Below are positions 46,948-56,564 of a stretch of 64,000 nucleotides of DNA, piece after piece; the first letter of the stretch is position 1, and each line of letters starts with the position of its first letter. This DNA is from an uncultured Thermoguttaceae bacterium (GTDB lineage: Bacteria > Planctomycetota > Planctomycetia > Pirellulales > Thermoguttaceae). Both the position numbers and the translations under genes were made by a program. The stretch lies in assembly GCA_938084835.1 (NCBI GenBank), contig CALKER010000006.1, positions 248,001-312,000 on the forward strand. Reading direction: 5' to 3'. Below the pieces are notes generated by a model. That model did no database searches. It saw only the letters and a list, made by a program, of their open reading frames with translations, and was not told where the DNA came from.

Positions 46948-47940
46948 TTAGGGTTCAAGAACGATTTTCCCCACGAGTGTGCCTGCTCCGCCCAAGGTAT
47001 TAGCTTCCTGAAGCCGATGGGCTTCGGCTGCTTCCGACAGGGGCATCACCCGGCCGATGAGTGCGCGCAGTTTTCCTTCTTTTGTCCACTTGTTGATATC
47101 ATCGGCGCATTTTTGCTGCTTTTCCGGCGAAGCATTGAACATGGCAAAGCCAAAGGCGGAACAGTCGCGAACATAAAATGGGCCTACAGGGAAGACGGGA
47201 CGGGCATCCCTGCCGGCCATCAAAATCAGTCTTCCGAAAGGCGAAAGAAGATTTACGGCCCGCTCAAGATTCGGCTCGCGAAGGGTCTCCCACCAGACGT
47301 TGACGCCTTGAGGTGCGACCTCGCGGAGAACTTCTTCAAGGTCCTGCCGGGTGTAATCGATGACTACATCGGCGCCAAGTTGTCGGCACAGCTCTGCTTT
47401 TTCCGATCCCCGGGCAGTAGTAATGATACGAGCTCCGACGATTTTGGCCATCTGAACGACACAGGATCCCACTCCCCCGGCACCGCCGTAAACGAAAATG
47501 GTTTCTCCCGGTTGTAATTTGGCTTTATCAAAAAGTCCCAAATGGGCAGTGATTCCGACTAGGGCTAGCGCCGCTGCCTCTCTATCCGAGACGTTGTCCG
47601 GCGTGGGGTATAACCAGCATTCGTCCACTAGCACGTATTCGGCAAAAGTGCCTTGTCGGCCTAATAAACCTTGGTTACTTCCCCAAACACGATCTCCCGG
47701 TTTGAATCGGCTGACTTCCGGCCCCACATCTTCGACTACCCCAGCCAGATCGCACCCTACGATAAAAGGTTTCGGAAGGTCCCAACGGATCATTCCAGCA
47801 CGCACATAAGTGTCTACAGGGTTCACGGAGACTGCGCGGACCCGCACCAGCACTTGGGAACCTTGGGGAGCTGGTTTTGGAAGATCTCCGTACGTAATCA
47901 CATCGGGTGGACCTGTACGCTCAATGTAAGCCGCTTTCAT
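46948..47940 (-). CDS. Zinc-independent NADPH:quinone reductase (MDR family)
   Basis: Protein of 330 residues of the medium-chain dehydrogenase/reductase superfamily, QOR branch, reducing quinones or enones with NADPH. The N-terminal GroES-like fold includes VSVNPVDTYVRAG and FIVGCDLAGVVEDVGP; the Rossmann domain has IFVYGGAGGVGSCVVQMAK (nucleotide loop) and VNVWWETLREPNLERAVNLL. Catalytic and structural zinc cysteines are absent. ATG 47940 is preceded by GGGAGG eight bases away. Monocistronic. Confidence 0.93.
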   Translation of the reverse strand: MKAAYIERTGPPDVITYGDLPKPAPQGSQVLVRVRAVSVNPVDTYVRAGMIRWDLPKPFIVGCDLAGVVEDVGPEVSRFKPGDRVWGSNQGLLGRQGTFAEYVLVDECWLYPTPDNVSDREAAALALVGITAHLGLFDKAKLQPGETIFVYGGAGGVGSCVVQMAKIVGARIITTARGSEKAELCRQLGADVVIDYTRQDLEEVLREVAPQGVNVWWETLREPNLERAVNLLSPFGRLILMAGRDARPVFPVGPFYVRDCSAFGFAMFNASPEKQQKCADDINKWTKEGKLRALIGRVMPLSEAAEAHRLQEANTLGGAGTLVGKIVLEP

Positions 47941-48573
47941 AACCGTGCCTCCCTATAAAGTGGGGATCCCTGTGATTGCGGAAATGCCGCAGGACCTCGG
48001 AAGCCTGCCACCTTCCACATCGGGTAGCAAGCCTCCAATCCGCCAGATTACCAGGAATATTACCGCTAAATCCAGGGGTCGTGAGCAATTACGAATTTTC
48101 AATCACTAGAGGCGCTCAACGCGCGCCCCCTCTGGCCAGTGGCACCCATTAGACTTTGCGAACGCCTCAGCACATTGAAAGCACCGGTCCGCGCCACTCG
48201 CCCAAGAATCAGGGCCTTAGACTTCTCGAAGCATGCCGGCGAGCCACGGACTTGACAGGGCTTAACGTGAGCTCTCTTACGCATCTGCCGCAGTTAAAGT
48301 ATGCTGAAAACGCAAACAATGCAAGATGGGGGTGGGGCTACGAGATTGGGGGTGGCACCATTGTAAGGTTTGAGGCACAGCTAATTTTTCGCGAGGTGTT
48401 CCGGCCTGGCGCAGCTCGCGCAGTCCGGCCGGATTGCAAGCCAGGGCGTTAAACTATTGCACGGCTTTCCAAGTCCGACGAGGGTTGCGCTCAACGACAA
48501 TCGAGCAAAGGCAAACCGAACTTAGCAAAAGTTATGAGTCGCTAAGCCGCTTACGTGTTCAGGGGAATTCGCG
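47941..48573. other. Divergent spacer, nothing recognised
   Basis: 633 bases between the quinone reductase and NupC-type genes. A TTGACA at 48252 lacks a -10 element. No supported gene. Confidence 0.5.
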
Positions 48574-49788
48574 ATGGGGGTAATCATTAGCTTTTTCGGG
48601 CTCTTTGTGATGCTCCTTGTGGCCTGGCTGTTGTCTGAAAATCGGTGGCGAATGAATTTTCGGCTCATTATCTCTGGGGTGGTGTTGGAATTACTCCTTG
48701 GAGCGCTGTTGCTTTGGACACCCGCAGGTCGGCAGAGTTACCAAGCAGCTGGTCGTTTTATCACCCTTATCAACCAATGGTCTGATGTGGGAGCTGAGTT
48801 TGTATTTGGCGAAAACATCCGCCAAAGTCCCTTTGCTTTCTCGGTTCTGCCGGTGATTATCTTCACTGCGTCTTTGACGGCCATTCTTTTTTATCTAGGA
48901 ATTCTTCAGTGGATCGTGAAGGTGATGGCTCGGGTCATGGTGTGGGTGATGGACACGTCGGGCGCAGAGTCACTGGCGGCCGCTGCCAACGTTTTCGTTG
49001 GAATGACGGAAGCGCCGCTTGCAATTCGGCCGTATCTGGCCACCATGACGCGTTCGGAGGTCATGGCTCTTATGACTTCCGGAATGGCTACGATCGCTGG
49101 AAGTGTTATGGCCGCGTACGCCATTATGTTGGCAAAAGTAGGAATGGAACCTGGGCATTTGTTGGCGGCGTCGCTTCTTTCAGCTCCGGCGGCTTTGGTT
49201 ATAGCGAAAATTATGGTGCCTGAGACACAAGACTCGCTCACCAAAGGGATTGTTCGGGTGGAGGTGCCCAGAACTGATGTTAATCTTTTAGACGCCGCCT
49301 GTCGGGGAGCCTCCGAGGGACTGAAGCTCGCCCTAAACGTAGGAGCTATGCTCATCGCCTTTGTTGCGCTTGTCGCCATGCTTAATTGGTTTTTGGCGCT
49401 TCTGCCTGCCCTCGGCGGGGAACCGCTCAGCTTAGAGCGGATTCTGGGCTGGGGGTGCGCTCCACTGGCGCTTGTAATGGGAGTGCCCTGGTCTGATTGT
49501 CTTAAGGTCGGCATGCTGCTAGGTAAGAAGACCGTGCTCAACGAGTTTCTAGCCTATATGGATTTAGTGGCGATGAAGGATCAGTTGTCGCCGCGGTCCT
49601 TTATCATTGCTACCTATGCGTTATGTGGATTTGCAAACTTCGGATCGATTGCTGTGCTCATCGGAGGATTGTCTGCGTTAGAACCTTCGCGACGTTCTGA
49701 CTTTGCCCGTTACGGTTTGCGTTCGATGATCGGGGGAAACTTAGCAGCCTTTATGACCGGCACTGTAGCCGGTATTTTCCATCCATAA
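48574..49788 (+). CDS. Concentrative nucleoside transporter, NupC-type
   Basis: Membrane protein of 404 residues in the CNT family, importing nucleosides with protons or sodium. Conserved segments: ESLAAAANVFVGMTEAPLAI (substrate-binding hairpin region), MTSGMATIAGSVMAAYA, LLGKKTVLNEFLAY and ATYALCGFANFGSIAVLIGG. About ten membrane helices. ATG 48574 has AGGGGAATT upstream with good spacing. A nucleoside hydrolase lies 8 kb downstream in this window, so nucleoside salvage is plausible, though the two genes are not linked as an operon. Confidence 0.94.
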   Translation: MGVIISFFGLFVMLLVAWLLSENRWRMNFRLIISGVVLELLLGALLLWTPAGRQSYQAAGRFITLINQWSDVGAEFVFGENIRQSPFAFSVLPVIIFTASLTAILFYLGILQWIVKVMARVMVWVMDTSGAESLAAAANVFVGMTEAPLAIRPYLATMTRSEVMALMTSGMATIAGSVMAAYAIMLAKVGMEPGHLLAASLLSAPAALVIAKIMVPETQDSLTKGIVRVEVPRTDVNLLDAACRGASEGLKLALNVGAMLIAFVALVAMLNWFLALLPALGGEPLSLERILGWGCAPLALVMGVPWSDCLKVGMLLGKKTVLNEFLAYMDLVAMKDQLSPRSFIIATYALCGFANFGSIAVLIGGLSALEPSRRSDFARYGLRSMIGGNLAAFMTGTVAGIFHP

Positions 49789-50351
49789 GCGGCTTAGCCG
49801 CAGTAGGGTAAAATTTTGCGCGCGCATGGGAATGGCCCCTTCTAGGGATTTGCGGTTTGCTAGGGTTTACGCCCGGGCCACCGTGAAGAGTGGTCCTTGC
49901 AAAAGTTTCTGTTATCGGCACTCTGGCAGTTTTCCTGTGAAGGTCGCTGCAGCTAGGCCTAGCTGCGAAATTTTTTTGGGCGAAGCAATCAGAGCCCCAC
50001 TTAGCGCTGAAAAGCACGGCGGTACCTTAATTTGGGTGAATGAACTGTAGTTAATTGGAACTCGATTGGATTAACGGCATCAGTTTGGTTGGATCTTGCA
50101 AACGGTTGAGAAGCGAGTCAAACGTGGATGCTCAACGAGGTCACGAGCAGTTGAATCATCCCGACACCTTCGCGGATTCGTTGTGGGGAGTATCCGCAGC
50201 GTATTTATGGCGGGATACCTGTGCGGGGATGATACCCATGAAACCGTAGGCTGGGGGCTTAGAGGCACCGCTCGGCCGCGTACTTGCGAAAGCTTGTTTT
50301 GTTAACGGGCTTTCGATTTTTTCAAATCATGCGCCAGGCAACAAGTGTGCT
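49789..50351. other. Spacer, nothing recognised
   Basis: 563 bases. Short frames near 50055-50305 lack ribosome-binding sites. No structural signal. Confidence 0.5.
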
Positions 50352-51896
50352 ATGAGATCGGCAATGGAAGTTCCCTTTCGGAGAAGCCTAGATATCGCTG
50401 CAATTGCGGTTTTGTTCTTGGCCTTTGCTCTTCAGGGTGCATGGCCTGTTCCGGATGTTAACGAGCCTCACTATGTAGGCAAGATGATTTCCTTTTGGAA
50501 TAAAGACTGGGTACGTGGTGACCCTTTTTTGGAGTCAGCCGATGCGCATCCAGTTTTCTTTGCTATCTTCGGATGGCCTTCCCTTTTCTTGGAGGCTGAG
50601 ACTTTCACCTGGCTGGCTCGCTTGGTGGGGTGGTGCCTGGTCGCGGTCGGATGGTACGTATTGGCCCGGCATCTGTTGCCTTTTCGTTGGCAGGCGGTGA
50701 TGGCGGGAATTTTGTTCGGTTGTTTGCAAGAGCGTCTTAATGCCGCTGGTGAATGGGTAATAGGGGGTATTGAGGCCAAGGTGCCTGCCTACGGATTTGT
50801 ATTCCTGGGCTTAGCCGCATTCGTGAGACAAAGGTGGAACGGGGCGTGGTTATGTTGGGGAGTGGCTTCGGCTTTTCATGTCCTTGTCGGCGGGTGGGCT
50901 TTCTTGGTAGGCTTAGGCACTTGGGCGCTACACGAGCGAAGTTGGACCGGCTTAAGAAAGGTACTCCCTGGGCTGCTAGCGGGCGGAGCATGGGCGTTCC
51001 TGGGGCTTGTTCCCGCAATCCGCTTGAACTGGGGGGTGGACAGCGAAACATCGCTGTTGGCAGCACAGATCTATCTTTATCGTTTGGGACATCACTTGTC
51101 GCTTTTGCGTTTGGGCTCCGGTGCCCTGGACAAATTCCTGCTGTTGCTTTTTGTTTGGTTTCTTCTCAGCCGTCTTGGAAGTTTTGAGCCCTCTTGCAAG
51201 CTCTTTCGCTGGTTTGTGGGAGGCTCGCTCGGCCTTGCTGCCGTTGGTGCGGCCCTTAGTTTTGCGGAGTGGTTCTTGCCTGAGAAAGCCCCGATGCTGC
51301 TACGTTTCTATTGGTTTCGGCTGGCGGATGTCATGTTGCCCGCGGGCGTGGCGATTGCAGCTGTTGGCCTGATGGGAGCTTCCGGCCCGGCGCATGCCGC
51401 GGGCACGCGCACGTATTGCCTTATTGTGGGTGGGGTCGTCGCTTTGCACCTAGCTTCGTGTTGTTATCTTCGGGTCACAGTCCGCGTGCCACGGGCGGAC
51501 GAGAATCAAGTCGAAGATTATCTCGCCTGGAGGGATCTGTGTCGATTTGTAAGGGAAAGCGGTCAAATTCCGGCGGGAAGCCGCTTTTTAACCCCACGCA
51601 CGTCTTACACCTTCCGGTGGTATGCCCGTCGGGCCGATCTTGTCAACTGGAAGGATATCCCTCAAGATGCTCCCTCCATAGTCCGGTGGTGGCATACCCT
51701 TACCGAAGTGCACGCCTATCGGGATTCCGCGGGCCGGATGAAGTGGCTCCCAAGTATCGCTCACGCAGGTACTTCTGCGGTTCGCACTTTAGCTCGAAAG
51801 TATGAGGTAAGCCACGTCATTGCGCCGGTGTGGCCCCCGCTTGAATTGCCGGAGGTTTATAGGAACACCACTTACGTTATTTATGAAATTCGTTGA
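50352..51896 (+). CDS. Polytopic membrane protein, possible GT-C-like glycosyltransferase
   Basis: Protein of 514 residues with about ten or eleven membrane helices in the first 380 residues and a soluble C-terminal domain of about 130. It resembles planctomycete membrane proteins of uncharacterised DUF type. The first extracytoplasmic loop, WPVPDVNEPHYVGKMISFWN, carries acidic residues after helix 1, as GT-C transferases do. The topology fits a lipid-linked-sugar-dependent enzyme, but this is inference. The C-terminal part (RTSYTFRWYARRADLVNW, EVSHVIAP) resembles the tail of related membrane proteins. Start ATG 50352 has a weak ribosome-binding site; ATG 50364 is possible. Confidence 0.75.
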   Translation: MRSAMEVPFRRSLDIAAIAVLFLAFALQGAWPVPDVNEPHYVGKMISFWNKDWVRGDPFLESADAHPVFFAIFGWPSLFLEAETFTWLARLVGWCLVAVGWYVLARHLLPFRWQAVMAGILFGCLQERLNAAGEWVIGGIEAKVPAYGFVFLGLAAFVRQRWNGAWLCWGVASAFHVLVGGWAFLVGLGTWALHERSWTGLRKVLPGLLAGGAWAFLGLVPAIRLNWGVDSETSLLAAQIYLYRLGHHLSLLRLGSGALDKFLLLLFVWFLLSRLGSFEPSCKLFRWFVGGSLGLAAVGAALSFAEWFLPEKAPMLLRFYWFRLADVMLPAGVAIAAVGLMGASGPAHAAGTRTYCLIVGGVVALHLASCCYLRVTVRVPRADENQVEDYLAWRDLCRFVRESGQIPAGSRFLTPRTSYTFRWYARRADLVNWKDIPQDAPSIVRWWHTLTEVHAYRDSAGRMKWLPSIAHAGTSAVRTLARKYEVSHVIAPVWPPLELPEVYRNTTYVIYEIR

Positions 51897-52577
51897 GGAA
51901 GAGGCTGTCTCGCCCTCGGATGGGAGGGAAGCTCAACAGGTGTGAAAACTGGCAATTCATCTGGCGGAGACTGCTTCTCGGTTCAAGGGCAAGCTGTTTC
52001 CGGACTGGCTTTCGGCAGTAAAATTCAGTCGAGCCATTACCCGCTCGCGGGCTGTCGCCACGTTGTGCAACCGATTGCGTGTAATATTCTTTAAACTGTT
52101 AGTACCAGAAGTTTTCCCAGAGAACTTTGGTTAAAGAGAAATTTGATGTTGACGTGTTAGAACTTCAGGGACGTGGGATGACAGTTCGTCAACCTTTTGC
52201 AGGTGTGTTAGTCTCCAAAAAGTGTAGTGCTGTGTTAGTGTGCAAAAAGTAGAGTATAGCTGCCGGGGCAGGATCAGCCAGCCCCGAATCTTTGGGTAAA
52301 AGGCTTTTTGCGTCTGGAGCCGTTGGGCGTAAGAAGTGGATTAGCCCACGTGGGCAAAGATGGCCAGTGCATGGGAGACGGCGGGCGCCCGTAGGAGCTG
52401 ATCGCGGGAATTGTTAAAGGCCGCTTTTACCTGGGGAGGGGCAGGAGGTCGCGGAGCAACGCAGCCCTGCTTTTGCAGAGGATCAAAGTTTTGGGCAAGC
52501 TCGTGCTAACGCTTTGATAGGTCGGCTGGCAAAAGACATTTTGGGCTTTATCTAGCGGAGAAAAGAAGGGATCGCAA
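51897..52577. other. Spacer with a tandem 27-bp repeat
   Basis: 681 bases between co-oriented genes. The main structure is the tandem repeat at 52204-52257, listed separately. GTGTTAG recurs once more, at about 52155. No supported gene. Confidence 0.5.
52204..52257. repeat. Tandem 27-bp imperfect repeat
   Basis: Two adjacent units, 52204-52230 and 52231-52257, share TGTGTTAGT, then two variable bases, then CAAAAAGT, and diverge toward the end. Multiple tandem end-repeats of this kind occur at the ends of some insertion sequences (IS21 type), but no transposase is nearby, so element origin is only a possibility. Confidence 0.5.
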
Positions 52578-54509
52578 TTGACGATGAAACGGTACGTTAA
52601 GACTTTGTTTCCCCCTGTCCGGTTTGGATTGAATGGCACCTTGGGAGCTTTTCTGGGTGGGAGTTATCCGAAAGTGCGGACCGTTGGAGTGTTTATTAGA
52701 TGGGAACTTTTCGCCTTCCTGGTGGGCTGGGTGGCGCTGACCACCGGTGGCTTCGGGCAGCCTGTGCCCTTGGACTTGGGTTTTGAATCCGAAGGACATC
52801 TCAAAATCGACGCCGAATTTACGGTGCCTCAGGGCGACAAATCGAGCTTTTTGGTGATTAGGGCGCGAATTCGGCCGGGCCACTACATCTATTCCCTGAC
52901 ACAACCCCCGGGGGGACCTCGCCCCACGCGGATTCGTCTGAAAGAAGCTTCCGAATTCCGTCTGGCGGGAGAGTTCCGAGCAAGTCCCCCTCCTCAAACG
53001 AAACAGGACCCGCTTTTCAACAACTTGCAAGTGGAATTTCACTCAGGGGAAGTTACTTGGTTTGCACCCATCGCCTGGCAACCTGGTGTGAATCTCTCTC
53101 AAGCGGAGATTATTGGTTCCGTTCAGGTCCAAGTATGCGATGAAACAACCTGCTATCCTCCCCAGGATTATTCATTCAGAGCCCGCCTGGGTGAAGGGGC
53201 CCTGATGCCAAGCCTTGAGGAGGAAGTTTCCCCGGTGTTGATGCCAGATGCACAAACGACTGCCCCAGATCAAAGACCTTCTCAAGAGATTGCTTTGACG
53301 GTGTGGATTGCAATCTTGCTTGGGGCTTTCGCGGGGGGACTAATCCTTAATCTCATGCCTTGCGTGCTGCCGGTGATTAGCTTGAAATTATTCGCTCTTA
53401 TCCAGCAAGCAGGGGAGAGCCGACGACGGATTTTGATGCTCAATTTATGGTTTGTTTTGGGTCTAATGAGCGTATTTATGGTGCTGGCCACGTTGTCGGC
53501 AGCATTTAATTTGGCTTGGGGCGAGCAGTTTACCTATACCTGGTTTAAGGTGGCCTTGATTGCTCTCGTGTTTGCTCTGGCTCTTAGTTTCTTAGGTGTC
53601 TGGGAATTGCCAATTCCTGGCTTTGCGGGTAGCGTTGGGGTGGGGCAGCTTCAAATGAGGGAGGGGGCGGTGGGTGCGTTTTTCAAAGGGGTGTTCACAA
53701 CCATTTTGGCCACACCCTGCACCGGGCCGTTCTTGGGAGCCGTATTCGGCTTCACCTTGGACAAACCGCCTCATGTTTCTTATCTCATTTTCGGTACCGT
53801 CGGTCTCGGTATGGCATTCCCTTATGTGATCGTGGGGATTTTCCCGCAGTTGATCCGTGTTTTGCCCAAGCCCGGTGCGTGGATGAATACCCTCAAAGAA
53901 ATTATGGGATTTTTCCTTTTGGGAACTGTTGTATATCTGTTCAGTACAATTAATTCTGACTATTTCATTCCTACGCTAGCCTTTGTGGTCGGATTATGGC
54001 TTGCCTGTTGGTTGGTGGGAAAAGTGCCATTGACGGTGGGCAGATTGGGGCGGACCATGACATGGATTGCAGCCTTGGGCATCACCGCGGCCAGTGGTGG
54101 CTTTGCTTATACCGTGCTTGTTCCCGGTCAGAAAATTCCCTGGGAACCTTTTACACCCGAGCGATTGGAAGCAGCCCTGCGCGAAGGAAGGACGGTCATG
54201 GTGGAATTTACGGCAGACTGGTGTCCTAACTGTAAATGGAACATGGCCACGGCTATCGAAACTAACCGAGTAGCTCGGTTAATAGCGGAAAATAACGTCC
54301 TTCCCTTGCTTGCCGATTGGACGGATGAGTCCCCCATGATTAAAAACTTCCTCACTGAGCGTCTACGCCGGCGATCGATTCCGGTTCTTGCGATTTATCC
54401 AGCGGGCGGTACCGAACAGGACGTGATCATTCTCGATGGCATTCTTGTGGAAAGCCAAGTTATCGAAGCCCTGCGGAGAGCCGGACCCTCCTTAACTAGA
54501 GGGGGTTAA
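52578..54509 (+). CDS. dsbD: Thiol:disulfide interchange protein DsbD
   Basis: Carries reducing power from cytosolic thioredoxin across the membrane to periplasmic disulfide isomerases and reductases. All three DsbD modules are present in 643 residues. The periplasmic alpha domain has C187 and C192 in VCDETTCYPP. The membrane beta domain has about eight helices with C262 in LMPCVLPV and C381 in ATPCTGPF. The C-terminal thioredoxin-like gamma domain has the CxxC pair C549-C552 in DWCPNCK. Position of each cysteine pair matches the family order. TTG 52578 has GAAGGG seven bases upstream, while ATG 52584 lies a few bases further, so the non-ATG start may be real. The cysteine-bearing barrel gene follows at 55208. 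Confidence 0.94.
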   Translation: MTMKRYVKTLFPPVRFGLNGTLGAFLGGSYPKVRTVGVFIRWELFAFLVGWVALTTGGFGQPVPLDLGFESEGHLKIDAEFTVPQGDKSSFLVIRARIRPGHYIYSLTQPPGGPRPTRIRLKEASEFRLAGEFRASPPPQTKQDPLFNNLQVEFHSGEVTWFAPIAWQPGVNLSQAEIIGSVQVQVCDETTCYPPQDYSFRARLGEGALMPSLEEEVSPVLMPDAQTTAPDQRPSQEIALTVWIAILLGAFAGGLILNLMPCVLPVISLKLFALIQQAGESRRRILMLNLWFVLGLMSVFMVLATLSAAFNLAWGEQFTYTWFKVALIALVFALALSFLGVWELPIPGFAGSVGVGQLQMREGAVGAFFKGVFTTILATPCTGPFLGAVFGFTLDKPPHVSYLIFGTVGLGMAFPYVIVGIFPQLIRVLPKPGAWMNTLKEIMGFFLLGTVVYLFSTINSDYFIPTLAFVVGLWLACWLVGKVPLTVGRLGRTMTWIAALGITAASGGFAYTVLVPGQKIPWEPFTPERLEAALREGRTVMVEFTADWCPNCKWNMATAIETNRVARLIAENNVLPLLADWTDESPMIKNFLTERLRRRSIPVLAIYPAGGTEQDVIILDGILVESQVIEALRRAGPSLTRGG

Positions 54510-55207
54510 CTGTGCTTGACGTGGGGGTTGATCTTGGATAATTTTTTCGCCAAGATCTGCCTCTTAGAATTTGGATAATTTGGTAAAAATCGGAAAAGCA
54601 AGAATTTACAAACCTAAAGTTCGCAAACCCAAACAATTGCGAACGCCGAAAATGTACCTTCCTCGAACCCGGTTCATTCGCATTTGAACCTGGCTGGTGA
54701 GGTTCTGGAGGAAAGGTTAACGCGAGTTTCATTACCAGTTAATCCACCCGTTAGAGGGAATATCCAGGCCTTTTCTCCCGTCCGGTGTAGCTGGAGAAAC
54801 TTGTTGATCTTTCGACCCTTTCGGTTTTCTTCTCATCTCGACTGAAGCGTTGCTCATCGTGCGTAGAAGGGATCCCACGCAGGAGCATCCCGGTAACCTT
54901 TCCCAGGTTTTTTTAGATCAGTCTGTTTTTGTTAAAAGCCTCATATCGGGGGTTGCTCTCTTCTGTCGATGGAATGTGCGAGTTAGGCAAAGGTGGGCCC
55001 GGCTTTTATGCCCTTACTTATAATCTCCCAAGCGCACGATTATGGATAAGGTGGGCAGAGTTTGCGGGATTGAGCTAAGAGGCTCGCCCGCGGTGAGCGT
55101 TGCTGTCGATCCTGTAGAAAGGTAAGTCGCCTTACCACTGCAGGACATAAGGCTCGGAAAGGGTGTATCCATTTCGTCCGGGAAAAGCTTTTTTAGGAGG
55201 GTAAACC
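54510..55207. other. Spacer with inverted and direct repeats
   Basis: 698 bases after dsbD. GATCTTGG (54530-54537) pairs with CCAAGATC (54550-54557); a T-run lies in the loop rather than after the stem. TTGGATAATTT occurs at 54534 and again at 54571. No supported gene. Confidence 0.5.
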
Positions 55208-56161
55208 GTGAAGCGAGGACTTTCCGTGAAAGTCGGACTGGCACTTGTAGCAGGATTTCTCTGGGCCGGGTCGGCCAGGGCTTTAGATTGGCTTAGCCGA
55301 CCCCAGTATGACGCGGTGGCTTTCGCTCAAGAGGGCAGCCCATCAGGGCAGGCACAGTCCTGTACTACTTGTGGGGATCTTACTTGCAACGAGTGCTATC
55401 GATGCCCCGGGTTGGTTGGGGGTGCGGAACTCCTCTTGATGGATCCCCACACATCTGCCGGGAATAACTGGGGCGGCCCGGGTGGTCCGTTTACCGAGTG
55501 GGGTTATGAGCCGGCGTGGCGCTTCTGGCTTGGCTATCGCGGAGCCGGCGGCGGCGGGATCCGTGTAAGGTATTTCGAGTTCGATCATAACCAAACCTAC
55601 TTCGACCCAGCTAAGCCGGAAAATGCACGTGTTCGAGACATCAATTTAGATTACGATGCTTGGTACGTTGACATTGAATATTTTGATGACATTCAGCTCG
55701 GCAAGTGGAATGCTTTGCTCCACGGCGGCGTGCGCCATGCAGAGCTTACTCGGTTTGATTCCATCCGGTGGGAACAGGATCCGACCGTGTATTCTCAGAG
55801 AGTCCTTGCCAAGGGCTGGGGACTGGTTGCCGGGGTGGAGCTTCGCCGCCCGACCTTGTGGGCGATTGACCTTTACGCCGGCTTGCGGGCTTCTATCCTC
55901 TTTGGCGACAGTGTCGGCCATGTCTTCGAGGACGGCGATCAAGTGGACGGAAGCTTCTTAGAAAACGGCATCGGAGCTATCTTCGAGATCGGCACAGGTG
56001 TTGAGAAGACCTGGGACCTTGGAAACGGTGCGCAGTTGTTCGGTCGAGTTGGAACGGAAGTCCAATACTGGGACGGTTTTATCCGTGAGTTTGGCGGTTA
56101 TGAGCAGGGAGAAGCTTTCGGGCTGTTCGGCTGGACGTTTGCGATCGGCTTAACGCGTTAA
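55208..56161 (+). CDS. Planctomycete-type outer-membrane beta-barrel protein with an N-terminal cysteine cluster
   Basis: Protein of 317 residues. A signal peptide (VKVGLALVAGFLWAGSARA) precedes a stretch with C52-x2-C55-x4-C60-x2-C63-x2-C66, then GLVGGAELLLMDPHTSAGNN and many alternating beta strands ending in an aromatic residue-rich closing strand (AFGLFGWTFAIGLTR). This matches the BBP7/Lpg1974-like outer-membrane barrel families. The start is GTG 55208 with a perfect AGGAGGG six bases upstream. The cysteines are exported and could form disulfides or bind metal; DsbD encoded 700 bases upstream fits such a need. Pore or binding function is not known. Confidence 0.85.
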   Translation: MKRGLSVKVGLALVAGFLWAGSARALDWLSRPQYDAVAFAQEGSPSGQAQSCTTCGDLTCNECYRCPGLVGGAELLLMDPHTSAGNNWGGPGGPFTEWGYEPAWRFWLGYRGAGGGGIRVRYFEFDHNQTYFDPAKPENARVRDINLDYDAWYVDIEYFDDIQLGKWNALLHGGVRHAELTRFDSIRWEQDPTVYSQRVLAKGWGLVAGVELRRPTLWAIDLYAGLRASILFGDSVGHVFEDGDQVDGSFLENGIGAIFEIGTGVEKTWDLGNGAQLFGRVGTEVQYWDGFIREFGGYEQGEAFGLFGWTFAIGLTR

Positions 56162-56564
56162 GCCTGAGCTCGCAAGCCATTGCCACTTGGAAGGACCTAG
56201 CCTGAACTCAGAAAAGGCGAGACTTTCAGGAAGTTTGACAAGCCTACGGATCCCAGCTCCCTAACAGCTAGAATGCAATTAGCCTAGAAATATTGTCTCC
56301 TAAGTGATGCACCCCTTGCACAATCTAGGCTACGTATTTCGGCCGAAATATTCGACGCCGTTATTTTTCAGGGCTTCCCCGTGCAGGTGTCGACCTGAAG
56401 GTTAAATCTGGAAAAGGTAAAGCCAGTATGGGGTGACCGGACTATCGCCGGCACCCCATTTTTGTTAGTCTAGTGGCGGTAATAACTCCCGCAATAAGTT
56501 CGGGTTTTTTCCGGGTCTCCCACGTTTTCCCAAGCACCCCTTTGACGGAAAGGAGGCAACTGAC
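56162..56564. other. Convergent spacer with terminator hairpin
   Basis: 403 bases between convergent genes, containing the hairpin at 56430-56463 (listed separately). No supported gene. Confidence 0.55.
56430..56463 (+). terminator. Probable intrinsic terminator
   Basis: GGGGTG pairs with CACCCC, and CCGG with CCGG after one bulged A, with a 7-base loop; a T5 tract follows at 56459-56463. It lies about 270 bases after the barrel-protein stop on the same strand, the best terminator-like structure seen in the window. The first 13 bases occur again, identical, at 63448-63460. Confidence 0.6.
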
